Notes: generated by a model from the sequence alone, not told the origin. Counted from the stretch's first letter, positions 19,685 through 31,019 are shown. The stretch: DNA of 33,045 bases from Candidatus Altimarinota bacterium (GCA_028696815.1 JAQVGG010000013.1:1-33045), one strand, 5' to 3'. Numbers and translations: made by a program.

Positions 19685-20987
19685 ATTTGTTTTTAATTTT
19701 TCTAACTTCTATACTTCACAATTTATGATCTTTTATTTCTAAAACTTTAAATTCTAACTTATCAAAATCTAACTCTTCACAATCTTGTATATCAAATGTT
19801 ATTATTTCTCCATTACTTGGAAATCACTCAACAACATGAGTAATAACATAACTTAGTGTTTCTCAATCAAATTCTCTTTCATCTAGTCATATATGAGGTA
19901 AATCTAAATCAAACATATCTAATACATCTTCAATTAAAACATCTGGCTGACAAATCAATGTATCATTTCATACTTCTACAATTTCATCAATTTCTTTATC
20001 AGTTTCGTCTCTTATCTCTCCAAAAACTTCTTCCATTATATCCTCCATAGTAACTATTCAAGATACTCAACCATACTCATCAATAACTATAGCCATAACT
20101 TTGTGAGCCTTTTGTAGACTTTCAAATAAAGTTAAAACTGATTGATTAAGAGGAATTTTCATAACTTTTTTAAGTTTTAAATCAGAAAGTTTTTTGTCTA
20201 AGTTTCAAAGTTTAACTTGAGCTACTAAATCTCTAGCAGTCATAAAATAATCAATATTATCAATTGTTTCATTATATATAGGAATTCTACTATGAGTATG
20301 AGTTAAATAATACTCTAAAGCATCTTTAATTGTCGTATTAGAAGATAAGGCTTCTATTTTAACTCTTGGTACCATTATTTCTTCTACTATAGTATCATCA
20401 AGTTCTAAAATATTTTTTATCCTTTCATGCTTATCTTCCTCTAAACTACCATGCTCTCTTCACATATCTATAAAACTCTCTATCTCTTCTTCTGTCATCT
20501 TTACACTAGTTCATTTAGGTGTAAATATTTTTATAATAAGCTCTATTACAAGAATTATTGGATATAGTAATACAAGTAGTATTTTATAAAGAGGTGCTAC
20601 AAATAAAGCAATTCTTGCTGCATTTTTAATAGCTACACTTTTAGGTATAATCTCTCAAAAAAGTAAAAGTAAAAATGTAGTTACTCAAGTTGCTATACCT
20701 ATAGCTGAAGCTTGAGGTAATCAAGAAGCTTCTGCAAGTGAAATTGCTATAGAAGTAGCAAGTGCAGCCGTGTAAACATTAACTAAATTATTTCATATCA
20801 AAATAGTAATAAGTAATTTATCGCTATTTTGTTTTATTTGTTTTAAGGCTTTTGATCAAAATTTACCTTCTTTAACTAAAGATTCTACTTTATGTTCAGC
20901 TAAACTCATTAAAGCAAGCTCAGTTCATGAAAAAAATGCTGAAAGACAAAATAGTATAATAAATAAAATTATGAGTGAGGGATCCAT
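19683..20987 (-). CDS. CNNM/CBS/CorC-family membrane protein (HlyC/CorC)
   Basis: 434 aa, ATG at 20987 to TAA at 19683. The N-terminal CNNM (DUF21) transmembrane domain covers residues about 1-185, with LSAFFSGTELALMSLAEHKVE and LLFGEIIPKSVAIKNAAR as signatures. A pair of CBS domains follows at about 200-335 (EEIMVPRVKIEAL; VMAIVIDEYGGVSGIVTMED). The C-terminal CorC_HlyC domain occupies about 350-434 (DEIVEVGNDTLIC; SYVITHVVEGFPSNGE). This family is linked to magnesium or cobalt homeostasis. The mode of transport is debated and no single ion can be assigned here. It follows the pilin-like genes on the same strand after 70 nt, where a weak promoter-like site is visible (21022-21048). Confidence 0.93.
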
Positions 20988-21021
20988 TTTAAAAAATCAA
21001 AATTAATAAATAGTAATTTGT

Positions 21022-21048
21022 ATTTTACACATTTTTTTAAAAAGTAAA
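21022..21048 (-). promoter_or_regulatory. Possible promoter for the CorC gene
   Basis: On the minus strand TTTACT (21043-21048) and TAAAAT (21022-21027) are 15 nt apart, in the only spacer between the pilin-like gene and the CorC gene. Short spacing and AT-rich context make it uncertain. Confidence 0.3.
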
Positions 21049-21057
21049 GAAGAATTG

Positions 21058-22752
21058 CTATTTAGCTCAAACAATTGTAAAATTTTCTCATATAAAGTTT
21101 CTTTCTCAACCTATAATTATATGATTTGATAAAGTTTTTATACTTCCAGTACCCGAATCATCTATAGGATTTATATAAATTTGAGTTCAAGTAGATGTTT
21201 CTGAATTTAATCTATAAGATAAATTTGATTGTCATTTATTTAGCAAAAATATAGCATAATCATTATTCTTAAAATCAAAAACAAATTCATCTCAAGTTTT
21301 TACTGGAGACAGACTTAATACTCAATTATTTTCCTCTATATATCAAAATTCTCATGATAAGTTTATTCACTCATACGAGTGTATTGGTAATAAAGTAAAT
21401 TCATCTTTATATTTATCTCTATCAAATTCAATAATTTTTAAATCATATATTATATCTGAATCACTAAATAAATCGAAGTACATATAAGCACTTTCAACAT
21501 CTCATATTTTAACATTTATTGAATCGTTATTATTTGTATTATTAGATACAAAATTATTTGTCTTATAATTATTCCAAAAAACATTATAATAACTATCAGA
21601 AGCTTCTATACTTCAGAAAAATGTAAGCCTTGGAACTACATCATCATCTTGAAATCATGTAAAATAATATGTATCATTATCTGGATTAGAAGTAACTTTA
21701 TAATCATCACTATTAAAATTATCATCTATACTATCTCATCATCAAACTCAATTTGCATCAAAACTAATTAAAGTTAAATCAGGATCATTAAATGTTCTAA
21801 TTCACTCCCGTATATAATCACTAGGAGAATTCACAACCATAGAAAGTCATCCAAAATCAGTTACTATTTGTTTGTATACATACACATCCCTTAAATCTAA
21901 TATTCTCAATGCTGAAGTTGATTCAATTCTAATATATTGTACACTATTAAGTAATGCTGAATTTCATAAATCAACCTCATAATAATCTTTTTGTCTCATT
22001 CATGCTAAATGTATTTTTGTATTTGGTAGCTCTATATAAGAGGAATTAAAAAATGAAATAGATCACGCATTCCAATAAGCACTAGAGGTGTTTGAGTCTT
22101 TTTCAATTATAATTTTTCATATATTGTAAGAATTAGCTAGTTTAAATTCTATATATGCGCTTTTCATTGATATAGAAACAAATTCTGTTAATGGATCATT
22201 ATCAGCAGAATTTTCAGGACCAAATCAACTTTCAAATAAAGATGATTTTATAGTTACTCAACTTTCTTCTAATAGATTTCAAGTATTTACTTTTAAAGGA
22301 CTTTTTAAATCAACTATATCAGTTCCTTCTCACCAATCATAATAAGCTTTTACAAAATCAGAAAAATTAGAGTTATAAAAAATCCTAAATTCATCTAAAT
22401 TATAATATCCTCTACAAAATATACTACCATCTACATAAACCATTTCTGTAGAAATTCAAGTTTGCATTAAAGATCAAGTATCATAAGTTCAACTCATGGT
22501 TACATTAGTTGGACAAGATATAACATCTATATATCAATTTCAATTTCAATTATATTTTCTAACACTTTCTATATTTATATTTGCTTTATTATAAATATTT
22601 AAAAAAACTTGTTCTGAGTTTTTTCATATATTTATATTATTACTTAAAATAACTGCATTATTATAAACTATTACTCACATCATAATAGCTATATTTATAA
22701 GCAATAAAATATAAATAAATGTAGAAGCATTTTTATTTTTTCTTAAAAACAT
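21058..22752 (-). CDS. Large pilin-like surface protein, 564 aa
   Basis: ATG at 22752 to TAG at 21058. The N-terminus is a short basic leader (MFLRKNKNA) followed by STFIYILLLINIAIMMG, a single hydrophobic helix as in type IV pilins or minor pseudopilins. Residue 5 after the likely cleavage site is Tyr, not the usual Glu. The remaining ~530 residues are Asn/Ser/Asp/Tyr-rich beta structure with many TGA glycines and few Cys. There is no signature I can name. Its start is only 2 nt after the stop of the upstream pilin-like gene, so the two are translated together. It is much larger than a major pilin (about 150 aa), so it is more likely a minor or tip adhesin-like subunit. Confidence 0.8.
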
Positions 22753-22754
22753 AA

Positions 22755-23366
22755 CTAAAAGTCTAAGTTAAAATCTAAAATATCATATTCACTTAAAAAT
22801 CATCAAGTAAAACTATCTCAGAAATTTGCAGTATCTCAGCGTAAAATCACTGATAGATATATATTTATCAATTCTCAATCATTATACAGAGTAGCATTAA
22901 AATCTTTAATTCTCATTTTAGTAAATAATTTATCATTAAAAAAATTCAATGTATAAACATATGAATTATCAGATAAAGTATTGGATAGTTCAACAGAACT
23001 TAACTCTCTATATCATATTACATTGTCTCCATAAATATAATCCTTCTCTAACATCATAGTATTCCTATTTACAACTCAAAATACTATTCCTTCAGATAAA
23101 TCATCATCTGTTAAAAGTAGTACATCATTTACTGTTCAAGTTGAAATAATCTCAGCATTTGTATATCATCATCTAAAATACCTAAATAATTTATCTCTAA
23201 ATATAAAAGACTCATCTAGTGTTTGAGTTCTTATATTTGATTGCATCATACTTTTTAATCAATCTGATACAAATTGAAAAACTATAAACATAATTATAAC
23301 AGATAATGTTATTGAAACTATAAGCTCAACCAATGTCATTCAAAAAATGTTTTTATTAAATTTCAC
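22755..23366 (-). CDS. Type IV pilin-like protein with canonical prepilin signal, 203 aa
   Basis: GTG start at 23366, stop TAG at 22755. The N-terminus is KFNKNIFG|MTLVELIVS, a class III prepilin signal with Gly at -1 and Glu at +5. The -1 Gly is a TGA codon, so under the standard code the gene would stop right at the cleavage site. After the hydrophobic helix, the remaining ~160 residues are beta-rich. Overall similar to PilW/GspJ-type minor pilins (MTLVELIVSITLSVII then a long helix). I chose GTG because no in-frame ATG lies upstream and the basic leader needs it. An internal ATG right after the Gly would remove the leader. First gene of a leftward pair with the large pilin-like gene. Confidence 0.85.
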
Positions 23367-23433
23367 TATTTTTTCAAATTAAATATAATAAAAATAATTA
23401 CAAAAAATTATATTAATAATAAAGTATTTGTAA

Positions 23434-24636
23434 ATGAAAAAACAAAAAAAAGCTGAAAGTCTTATAGCAATTATTATAGCGATTCTTATACTTTCATTTA
23501 TATTAATAGGTGTTATGAGTATGCTAAGTTTTGAAAATACAATTTCACTTAATTTTGAAACAGAAATCAAAAAGTATATACTAGAACTAAACTCTAACAG
23601 TATAATTAAAAAACTTGATCTATCTACTATACAAGAAAATGAAGAATTTTACATATATAAAAATGAAACAACAAAAACTTATGAAGTATTAACTTGAGCT
23701 ACAAATGAATCATATAAGTATATAAATTACTTGTGAGAAAAAGTAGATCCAGAACAAAATATATGAAAAACTTTTACCAGATCATATACAAAAAAGTTTG
23801 ATATATTGAGGCATAAAATAAATCCGGAGGAAATAAATAACTTAGTTTTTAGATTTGATGCACAAAATCCTTGAAGTACATTAAATGACAACAATACTGT
23901 CTCAATTTGGTATGACCAATCATGAAATTCATTAAATTCATATCAAAGTAATTTAACTGAGCAGCCACTCTATAAAGAAAATATTATAAATTGACATCCA
24001 TGAATAATTTTTGATTGAAGCAATGATAAATTAATTATTAATGATACCTCTTTAATAAATACTGCTAGTTTTAATAAAAAAAGTTTTGCTATAGTTTTTA
24101 AAACAGGTTTTGATGTAAATACTACTCAAGTAATTTATGAACAATGAGATGCAAACAACTGATATAATATAATGATATCAAACAGTATATTATATGCTTG
24201 AGCGTATAATAATAATTGGGATTCTTGACATCAAAATAAATTTTTACCATTATGAGAGATAATACCAGATAGTGTTTACTTTGTTGTATTTACTCAAAAT
24301 AGTTCTAATATTAATGATAATGAAAATACTTTACAAATATATTTAAATTGAATACTTGTTGGTACTCTAGATCATGTGGATGCCCAGTCATCTCATACAA
24401 CTATTTGACTATGATGAATAAATTCTAATACTAGACAAGCTTTTCCAAGTTATTCAACAATAAATACAGCTTATTTTGATTGAGCTATATGAGAAATAAT
24501 CTCTTGGAATAATGTTTTATCTCCAACAGAAATTAAGTGAATAAAGGAGTATTTTGCAGAAAAATGGTTATGATGAAGTGAAGATATAGAGTATAATATA
24601 GTAAATACTACCATAAAAAAGTACAATCCAAATTAA
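23434..24636 (+). CDS. Large pilin-like protein with LamG/concanavalin-like domain, 400 aa
   Basis: ATG at 23434 to TAA at 24634-24636. The leader is MKKQKKA, then ESLIAIIIAILILSFILIG, a pilin-type helix whose position 5 after the putative cleavage is Ala, not Glu. The region from about residue 130 to the end reads as a LamG/concanavalin-like jelly roll: FRFDAQNPGSTL, VSIWYDQSGNSLN, ASFNKKSFAIVF, LQIYLNGILVGTLD, then GAIGEIISWNNVLSPTEIK. This is the same style of domain used by adhesins to bind sugars. A large pseudopilin without Glu5 parallels GspK, the tip subunit of type II secretion pseudopili. A tip adhesin role is inference. It is divergent from the leftward pilin pair and 24 nt ahead of the next pilin gene. 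Confidence 0.85.
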
Positions 24637-24660
24637 TTTATTAATTAACTAATTAAAATT

Positions 24661-25449
24661 ATGAAATACTCAAATAAAGCCTTTACTTTTGTTGAACTTA
24701 TAATAGTTGTAACTATAATGACTATATTATGAGGAATCTGATTTTCTTCTTATATCTCATATCTTTGAGATTCAAGAGATTCTCAGAGAAAATCAGATAT
24801 ATCCCAAGTATCTTCTTCACTTAAAATATATAAACAAAAAAGATGATATTATGCTCTACCTTGAGATTATTTTAATATAACATATAGTTGAACTACTGTG
24901 GCTTATCAATGAGAGTTAAATACTAATGTACGTCTTGATTCACTTGAAAGATTACCAAGTGATCCTAAAACAAAATGATATTATACTTATGCTACAACTA
25001 AAAATAAACAAGAATTTCAGATAGCTTCCTCTTTAGAAAATGAAGAAAAAAACATAGCATTACTTGAATGAAATTACAAATCTGTATCAAAGAATATATT
25101 ACCTACAATTATGTTTGCGGCAAACACTCCAACATGAAACAACTTAGAAATAAAAGAGTGAACCACAGAGGGAGATTTAGCAAGAAAATTATTTGTATTT
25201 AATAACCAATCTCACAATTTAGTGTATACTTTTGAAGAACCTTATTCTCCCAAGAGTGATGATACTAGCTTTGATTTATTACTTTTAGAAGCTGAATCTA
25301 ATAGTAACTTTTGGCCAAATAGTGATTATAGAAATTGTGTTGAGATAGTAGAAGCTTGAAAATTAATACTTCCTTTATCCGCTACTTCTTTTGAATATCA
25401 AATCGTAACTGACACATGAGAATTAGTGAATACATGATGTACTTTGTAA
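24661..25449 (+). CDS. Type IV pilin-like protein with canonical Glu5, 262 aa
   Basis: ATG at 24661 to TAA at 25447-25449. The leader is MKYSNKA, then FTFVELIIVVTIMTILWG: Phe at +1 and Glu at +5, as in major pilins and GspG/GspH, but Ala instead of Gly at -1, which some peptidases accept. After the helix comes GDSRDSQRKSDISQVSSSL, the typical alpha-1C segment of GspG-type pilins, then GYYALPGDY. It ends with a short Cys-containing tail (two Cys, NCVEIV and GCTL, possibly a disulfide). At 262 aa it is long for a major pilin, yet it is the best candidate in this window. It comes directly after the LamG pilin. Confidence 0.88.
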
Positions 25450-25479
25450 AATATCAAAAATTATAAACTTTTCATATTT

Positions 25480-25508
25480 TTGACATAAAAATTAAAGTAT
25501 AGTAAAAT
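25480..25508 (+). promoter_or_regulatory. Strong sigma-70-type promoter ahead of the pilus assembly genes
   Basis: TTGACA (25480-25485), 17 nt, then TAAAAT (25503-25508), 37 nt before the ATG at 25546. The -35 is perfect. Confidence 0.65.
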
Positions 25509-25545
25509 TAAAAGTATAAATAAAATATATTTTAATTTTAAAAGT

Positions 25546-26394
25546 ATGTCAGGAATAAAAATAGATTTAAAAGCTTTAAAAAACAGCTACAATCCGAAAT
25601 GAGATAATAAAAATTTTACAGAAAAGGAAATACCTACTTCTCAAGCTATTACTAGTGAAGCATTAGAAGAAGAAACTAAAGATAATAAAATAGAAGCTTC
25701 TATAGAAAAAGAAGTAACTATTGAAAAACAGGAAATAAAACCTGAACTTCAAGAATCTATAAATGAAGAAAAAAATGAAAAAAGCCCATTAAAATCAACA
25801 AAAATCAATTTAATGTGAATTAAATCACTTGATAACACAAGTGATTTAATAAAAAAAGTAGAAGCATCAAAAAGTGAAGAAGAAAAAACTGAAAATGTAA
25901 AAACTAATGATAAAGAAGCAAATAAAGAAATATTTTCTCAATATAAATCTGATTTTGTAAAAAACAAAGAAACTATTATTGATGGAATAAAAAAATTAAA
26001 AAATATTCCAAAAACAAGAATATGACTTGTAGTATTATTAGTGCTTATATCTTCAATATGAATTTGATCTCTTTTTATAATTAACCCTGAAATACACTCA
26101 ATAGAAAATTACAAAACTAGTATACTAGAAATATTTAAAGAACCTAAATCAGATATTGAAAAACCTATTAAAGTTGAAGAAACACCTATAAAAAATGAAG
26201 TTATAGTAATCCCAAGTAATGTAATAAAATGATGAATAAATATAAATTATAAAAGTGAGATTATAAACTGACAAGAAACCATAAATTACAATTGAAAAAT
26301 CTACTATTCAAAAGCAGAGTTTGAAACAGAACTACCAAAAATAATCGAAAAACTAAAAATAGAAAAATTAACTGATTATTTAAGAAATAAATAA
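25546..26394 (+). CDS. Single-pass membrane protein of unknown function, 282 aa
   Basis: ATG at 25546 to TAA at 26392-26394. The first ~155 residues are highly charged (Glu/Lys-rich, low complexity, likely disordered and cytoplasmic). One transmembrane helix lies at about 160-182 (IGLVVLLVLISSIGIGSLF). About 100 residues outside carry NYNGKIYYSKAEFETEL and a basic end. It could take the place of an assembly platform partner such as PilN/PilO, but no sequence match is visible. It sits between the pilin genes and pilB, with its own promoter upstream and a weak terminator after it, so it may be transcribed alone. Confidence 0.75.
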
Positions 26395-26418
26395 ATCCCT
26401 TGATAGGGATTTATTTTA
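26389..26418 (+). terminator. Terminator-like hairpin before pilB
   Basis: A perfect 12-bp stem (AAATAAATCCCT / AGGGATTTATTT) with a 4-nt loop overlaps the stop codon. The T-run after it is short and broken, so readthrough into pilB is possible. Confidence 0.6.
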
Positions 26419-26510
26419 TAATATATATTTTAATCTTGTAAAGAGGTTTTTTTTTATTTTTGTTATAAAATATGTTATTATTAATTAAATAATTTATAAA
26501 CAAATTAAAA

Positions 26511-27749
26511 ATGTCAGATTTTACCTTAAAAGAGATAAATAAAATAGATCAATTAGAAACAAAAGAAGATATTTGAGATGTTGTTTCGTATATAAATGAG
26601 ACATTTAGAAATGCTGTTGAAATTTGAATTTCAGATATCCATATAGAACCAACTGAACATTTTATCTTGGTTAGGTTTCGTAAAGATGGTGATTTCTTTT
26701 TATATGATAAAATATGAGCTAGAAATACAAGCGCTATAGTAACTAGACTAAAAGTATTATCAAAAGTTAAAATTGATGAGAATAAAAAACCTCAAGATTG
26801 AAAAATAGTTTATGTTTATGAAAAAGAAAAGAAAAATATAGATATTCGTGTATCTACTCTTCCAACTAAGTACGGTGAAAAAGTAGTAATGAGAATATTG
26901 AAACAAGATGCAAGTTTAACTAATCTAGAAGCATTATGATTGATTGAAGTAAATCTAGAAAAAGTTAGAGAAGCTTTAAAAAGTAAGTACGGTATAATTC
27001 TCATTTCTGGTCCAACTTGATCATGAAAATCTACAACTTTATTTTGAATATTAAAATCATTTAACCCTTTAGAATACAATATATCTACTTTAGAAGATCC
27101 AGTTGAATATGATATAGAATTTGTTAACCAGTCTCAAGTAAAACCAGAAATTGGGTATACATTTGCTACTTGATTAAGAACTCTCCTTAGACAAGATCCT
27201 GATATAATAATGGTATGAGAAATAAGAGATAAAGAAACAGCTGTACTTGCAGTAGAAGCAGCTCTTACATGACACTTAGTGCTATCTACAATACATACAA
27301 ACTCTGCAACTAGTACAATTCAAAGACTTGTAAACATGTGAGTAGAAACATTTTTAATAGCTTCAGCTATGAAAATGGTAATATCTCAGAGACTGTGAAA
27401 AAGAATTTGTAGTAACTGTAAAGAAATATATACGCCAAAAGAAGTAGAACTTAAAAAGGCTAAAAAAATACTTGAACCAATTTTAGATAAAGATAGCTTA
27501 GAAAATTTAGTCTTTTATCACTGAAAATGATGTGAAGTATGTAGCTGAACAGGATATAAATGAAGATTATGAGTACATGAAGTTCTAATAGTTGAAGATT
27601 ATCTTGAACCAATGATACTTGAAAAAGCCTCAGCTAATGAGATGCAAGATGAAGCAGTAAAACATGGAATGGTTACAATCGTACAAGATTGACTTCTAAA
27701 AGCTCTAATCTGAGAAACAACTATAGAAGAAGCCCTTAAATTAATATAA
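26511..27749 (+). CDS. pilB: Type IV pilus assembly ATPase PilB/GspE-like
   Basis: 412 aa, ATG at 26511 to TAA at 27747-27749. It powers pilus extension. An N2-like domain (SDIHIEPTEHFILVRFRKDG, then RLKVLSKVKIDENKKPQDG) leads to Walker A GPTGSGKS (167-174). The Asp box (STLEDPVEY), Walker B (QDPDIIMVGEIRD) and His box (LSTIHTNSATSTIQRL) follow. A zinc-binding set of four Cys (RICSNC and CEVCSGTGY) is typical of PilB/GspE and absent from PilT. The N-terminal MshEN/T2SSE_N domain of full-length PilB (about 560 aa) is missing, so it starts directly at N2. TGA encodes two of the Walker A glycines. It precedes the phosphatase gene. Confidence 0.93.
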
Positions 27750-27795
27750 GCATAAGGCGTTAGGACGCTTTGCTCTTAGGTTACAGTAATATTTA

Positions 27796-27823
27796 CCTAC
27801 AACCTACAATCTACAACCTAATA
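27796..27823. repeat. Heptamer tandem repeat CCTACAA
   Basis: Units CCTACAA, CCTACAA, TCTACAA, CCTAATA follow each other in the 84-nt spacer between pilB and the phosphatase gene. The C content is higher than the surrounding DNA. Confidence 0.6.
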
Positions 27824-27833
27824 ACTATTATAA

Positions 27834-29738
27834 ATGTTTTCCCTATTTAAAAACAAAGAGAAAAATTTAGAAAAAGTAAATTGATATAAACAAGCCATAA
27901 AAATGATTAAGTTTTTTATGGCTACTTATGATTGGGAAAAAGCAAAAGATGCAATTGAAGAAATAAAAGAAAAAGAGTTGAGATGATATAATGAACTAAT
28001 AGAAAATTTAAATACTCAAGATGATGAACTACTTATATGAAAAGAAAAAAATAGACAAAATAAGATTTATGAAGAAAAAGTACAAGAGTTAAACGCATTA
28101 GAAAATAAGTTAGAAAAATTAAAAATTAATTATGAGGAACAAAGAGAAAAAGATAGATTTAAAGTAAGATTTACAAATATAAAAAAAGAATTAAACATAC
28201 TTATCCGTAAAAATAAAGGCGAAGCTGCTATAAACCTACTAAATCAATTCTTAGATGAAAACAAAAATAAAGAAATAGTTATCAAGTTTTATAACAAAGA
28301 AAAAAAATACATATTAAAAAATTTAAAAAAATTTAAAAAAGTTGAAGATGACAAATTAAAACAAAATGCAAAACTTGAAGCGATGAAGCTTATATGAGAA
28401 AACGTAAATTTAGATAATGAGAACTCTGATGAAAATAATAAAAAAAATATTTGATTTTTTAAAAAATTAAAAAATAAAATAAATTTTTATAAAACTTTCA
28501 AAGAAAAATTAAGAAAGAAAAAACTGCTTGATGAAATAAGTCTCTTAATAGAGGAAGATAGTAAAGTAAAAAATGATATAGCAACACAAAAACTGGTAAA
28601 TATACATAAATGACTTATAAAAGAGATATCTCAAAATAATATGATATGATACCATTTTTATGGGAAAATATTATGAGCTGATAAAATATCTGGTGATGCA
28701 TTTTGATTTAATGAAGAAAAAAATAAGTATAACTTTTTTATCTGAGATGCAACATGACATGGAATAAGGGCTTGATTTATTATTACATTACTTAGTAGGT
28801 TATTTAATGAATCAGTAAATAAAAGTTTACAAGAACTTATATATCAAGTTAATAATGGTTTAAAACAAGATTTAAAAAGTAGAAACTTTATTACAGGTAT
28901 ATTTTTTGAAATTGAGAAAAAAAATATACATAAAATAAAATATGTTGGTATGGGGCATGAACCTATGCTTATATATAAAGCAAAAGATAGAAAAATTGAA
29001 AAACTTATACCTGGATGACTTGCTGCTTGAATAAGAATAATAAACAATCCTGAACAAATAAAAGTAAAAGAAATAGATTTAGATAATTGAGATATAGTTC
29101 TTAGTTTTAGTGATTGAATTGCTGAAGCAAAATCAGAAGAATGAATTTTCTATTGAATTGACAGACTTATAAAAGCATTTGAACAAATAGCTTCTACCTG
29201 AGCCCCCCTAAACTCAATTTATGAGCATATACTAAACGATGTAAAATACTTTAAATGATGAAGTAATTTTGTTGATGATGTTACATTACTCCTACTCAAA
29301 AGAGATATAGAAAGAGATATTATTGATAAAAATTCTGAGTATTTAAAAGAGTTAACATTAAAATGAAAAATAAGCCAAAGAGATGTTAAAAAAATAGTAT
29401 GAAAAACAAAAGATCATATAGAAAAAGAAGTAGAAAAAATAGCAAAAGATAAAAAAATAAAAAGTATAATAAAAAGTTTAGAAACTCTTTATTATACATG
29501 AGAAATTTTAAAATTAAAACAAGAAGCTATTAGATTTATAAAAGACTGATATATAGATGCTAAAATAAACCACTACTTAAAAAAAGCAATAGAAAACGAA
29601 GAAAAATACAAAATTGAACAAAAAAGCCAAAGAGTAAGAAATAAATATAATGTATTAAAAGAACTATTAAAAAAATGAGATTATATGACAGTGATTAGAG
29701 AAACCGAAGATATAATTGCAAAAGATTGAAATATATAA
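27834..29738 (+). CDS. SpoIIE/RsbU-type PP2C phosphatase with long coiled coils
   Basis: 634 aa, ATG at 27834 to TAA at 29736-29738. The N-terminal ~260 residues are charged coiled coil (EEIKEKELRGYNELIENL, NALENKLEKLKINYEEQ). The PP2C domain lies at about 265-490. It starts GADKISGDAFGF, with metal-binding Asp near residue 284, then FFIGDATGHG with the Asp near residue 303. Further on are KYVGMGHEPMLIY and VLSFSDGIAEA (Asp near 426), and VDDVTLLLL ends the domain. Glycines of GDATGHG are partly TGA. The final ~140 residues are again coiled coil. Enzymes of this family dephosphorylate Ser/Thr on partner proteins in switch systems. Here no kinase or anti-sigma partner is adjacent; it sits between pilB and pilC. 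Confidence 0.93.
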
Positions 29739-29772
29739 AAAATAATACTTAAACAATCTATAACTTAATAAA

Positions 29773-30993
29773 ATGTTTTGAATTTGAAACACATTTTACG
29801 ATAAGTACTGAAACTTTAATAACCATGCTTTCTTAAAATTACTTGAGGAAGCAAGAAAGAAACAGTATAAAAAACAAAGAAAATCTATGTGATTTGCAAA
29901 TAAAGAAATCACTCTGTTTAATAGTGTTTCAAAAAAAGAAGTTTGGCAATTTATAAACAAACTATCAATATTCATAAATTCTTGAATAGATATAAAGTGA
30001 GCCTTAAATATCTTAGCAAAACAAATAAAAAATCCGTATCTAAAATCTATAACTCTTGAAATAAAAGACAATATAGATCATGGTATAGCTATAAATGAAA
30101 CTATGGCGCAATTCCCTAAAGTATTTGATAATTTAACTGTTGCTCTTATAAAAGTATGAGAAAAAACTTGAAGATTGTGAGATATTTTAATAGAACTAGA
30201 GTCAAATATGCTAGAAAGTATAGAATTGAAATCAAAAGTTAAATGAGCGATGATTTATCCAATTATTCTATTGTGATTAACTATAATCATGGTTGTATTT
30301 ATGATGATATTTATAGTTCCAAGAATCACTGAATCATTTGAAAAAGCATGATGAGAACTACCTTGAGCAACTCAAGTGGTTGTTAATATATCACATTTTA
30401 TAATTAATGATTGGTGAAAAATTATTCTTGCAATTATCTGAGTAGTTATAGTATTTAAACTTATAAATTTTACATACCTGTGAAGAATATTGTTTGCAAA
30501 TTTATATATAAAACTTCCTATATTTTGATATATTGTAAAACAATCAAATATAGTTTTCTTTATAAAATCATTTACTATACTGCTAAACTCTTGAGTACTA
30601 CTTCTTGAATCACTAAAAACATCTAGTCTAGTAGTATCAAACCTAGCTTATAAAAAAGAACTTATAAGAATCAAAAACGAAGTTGAGCTTTGATTAACTA
30701 TATCAAAATCTCTTTGATTAAACTTAGAATATGAGGCAAATATCTATATGAATAAACTATTCCCTGAAGAATTTGCGTATGTTGTAAGTACATGAGAAGA
30801 AACTTGAAGCTTATCAAACTCATTAAGTAAAATATGAACTAACTATAACAATGAATTAAAAAGATATATATGAAATCTTTCTAGTATGATGGAACCGATA
30901 ATAATTGTAATTGTATGATTTTTAGTATGATCAATAGTAATATCAATTATGCTTCCATTCTTTGAAATGTGAAAAATCGCAAAAAACCTATAA
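29773..30993 (+). CDS. pilC: Type IV pilus inner-membrane platform protein PilC/GspF
   Basis: 406 aa, ATG at 29773 to TAA at 30991-30993. It forms the membrane platform on which PilB and PilT act. The first cytoplasmic GspF domain carries EVWQFINKLSIFINSGIDI, then FDNLTVALIKVGEKTGRLGDIL (family motif VGExTGxL), followed by a membrane helix (MIYPIILLGLTIIMVVFMM). After the FxxAGGELPGATQVV loop comes a second helix. The second domain has FTILLNSGVLLLESL and EFAYVVSTGEETGSLSNSL. A last helix sits near the C-terminus. Two TGA-encoded glycines are in the second VGExTG-type motif. It starts 34 nt after the phosphatase gene. Confidence 0.94.
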
Positions 30994-31019
30994 AAAATAT
31001 TTAAAATTAAATTAATTTT

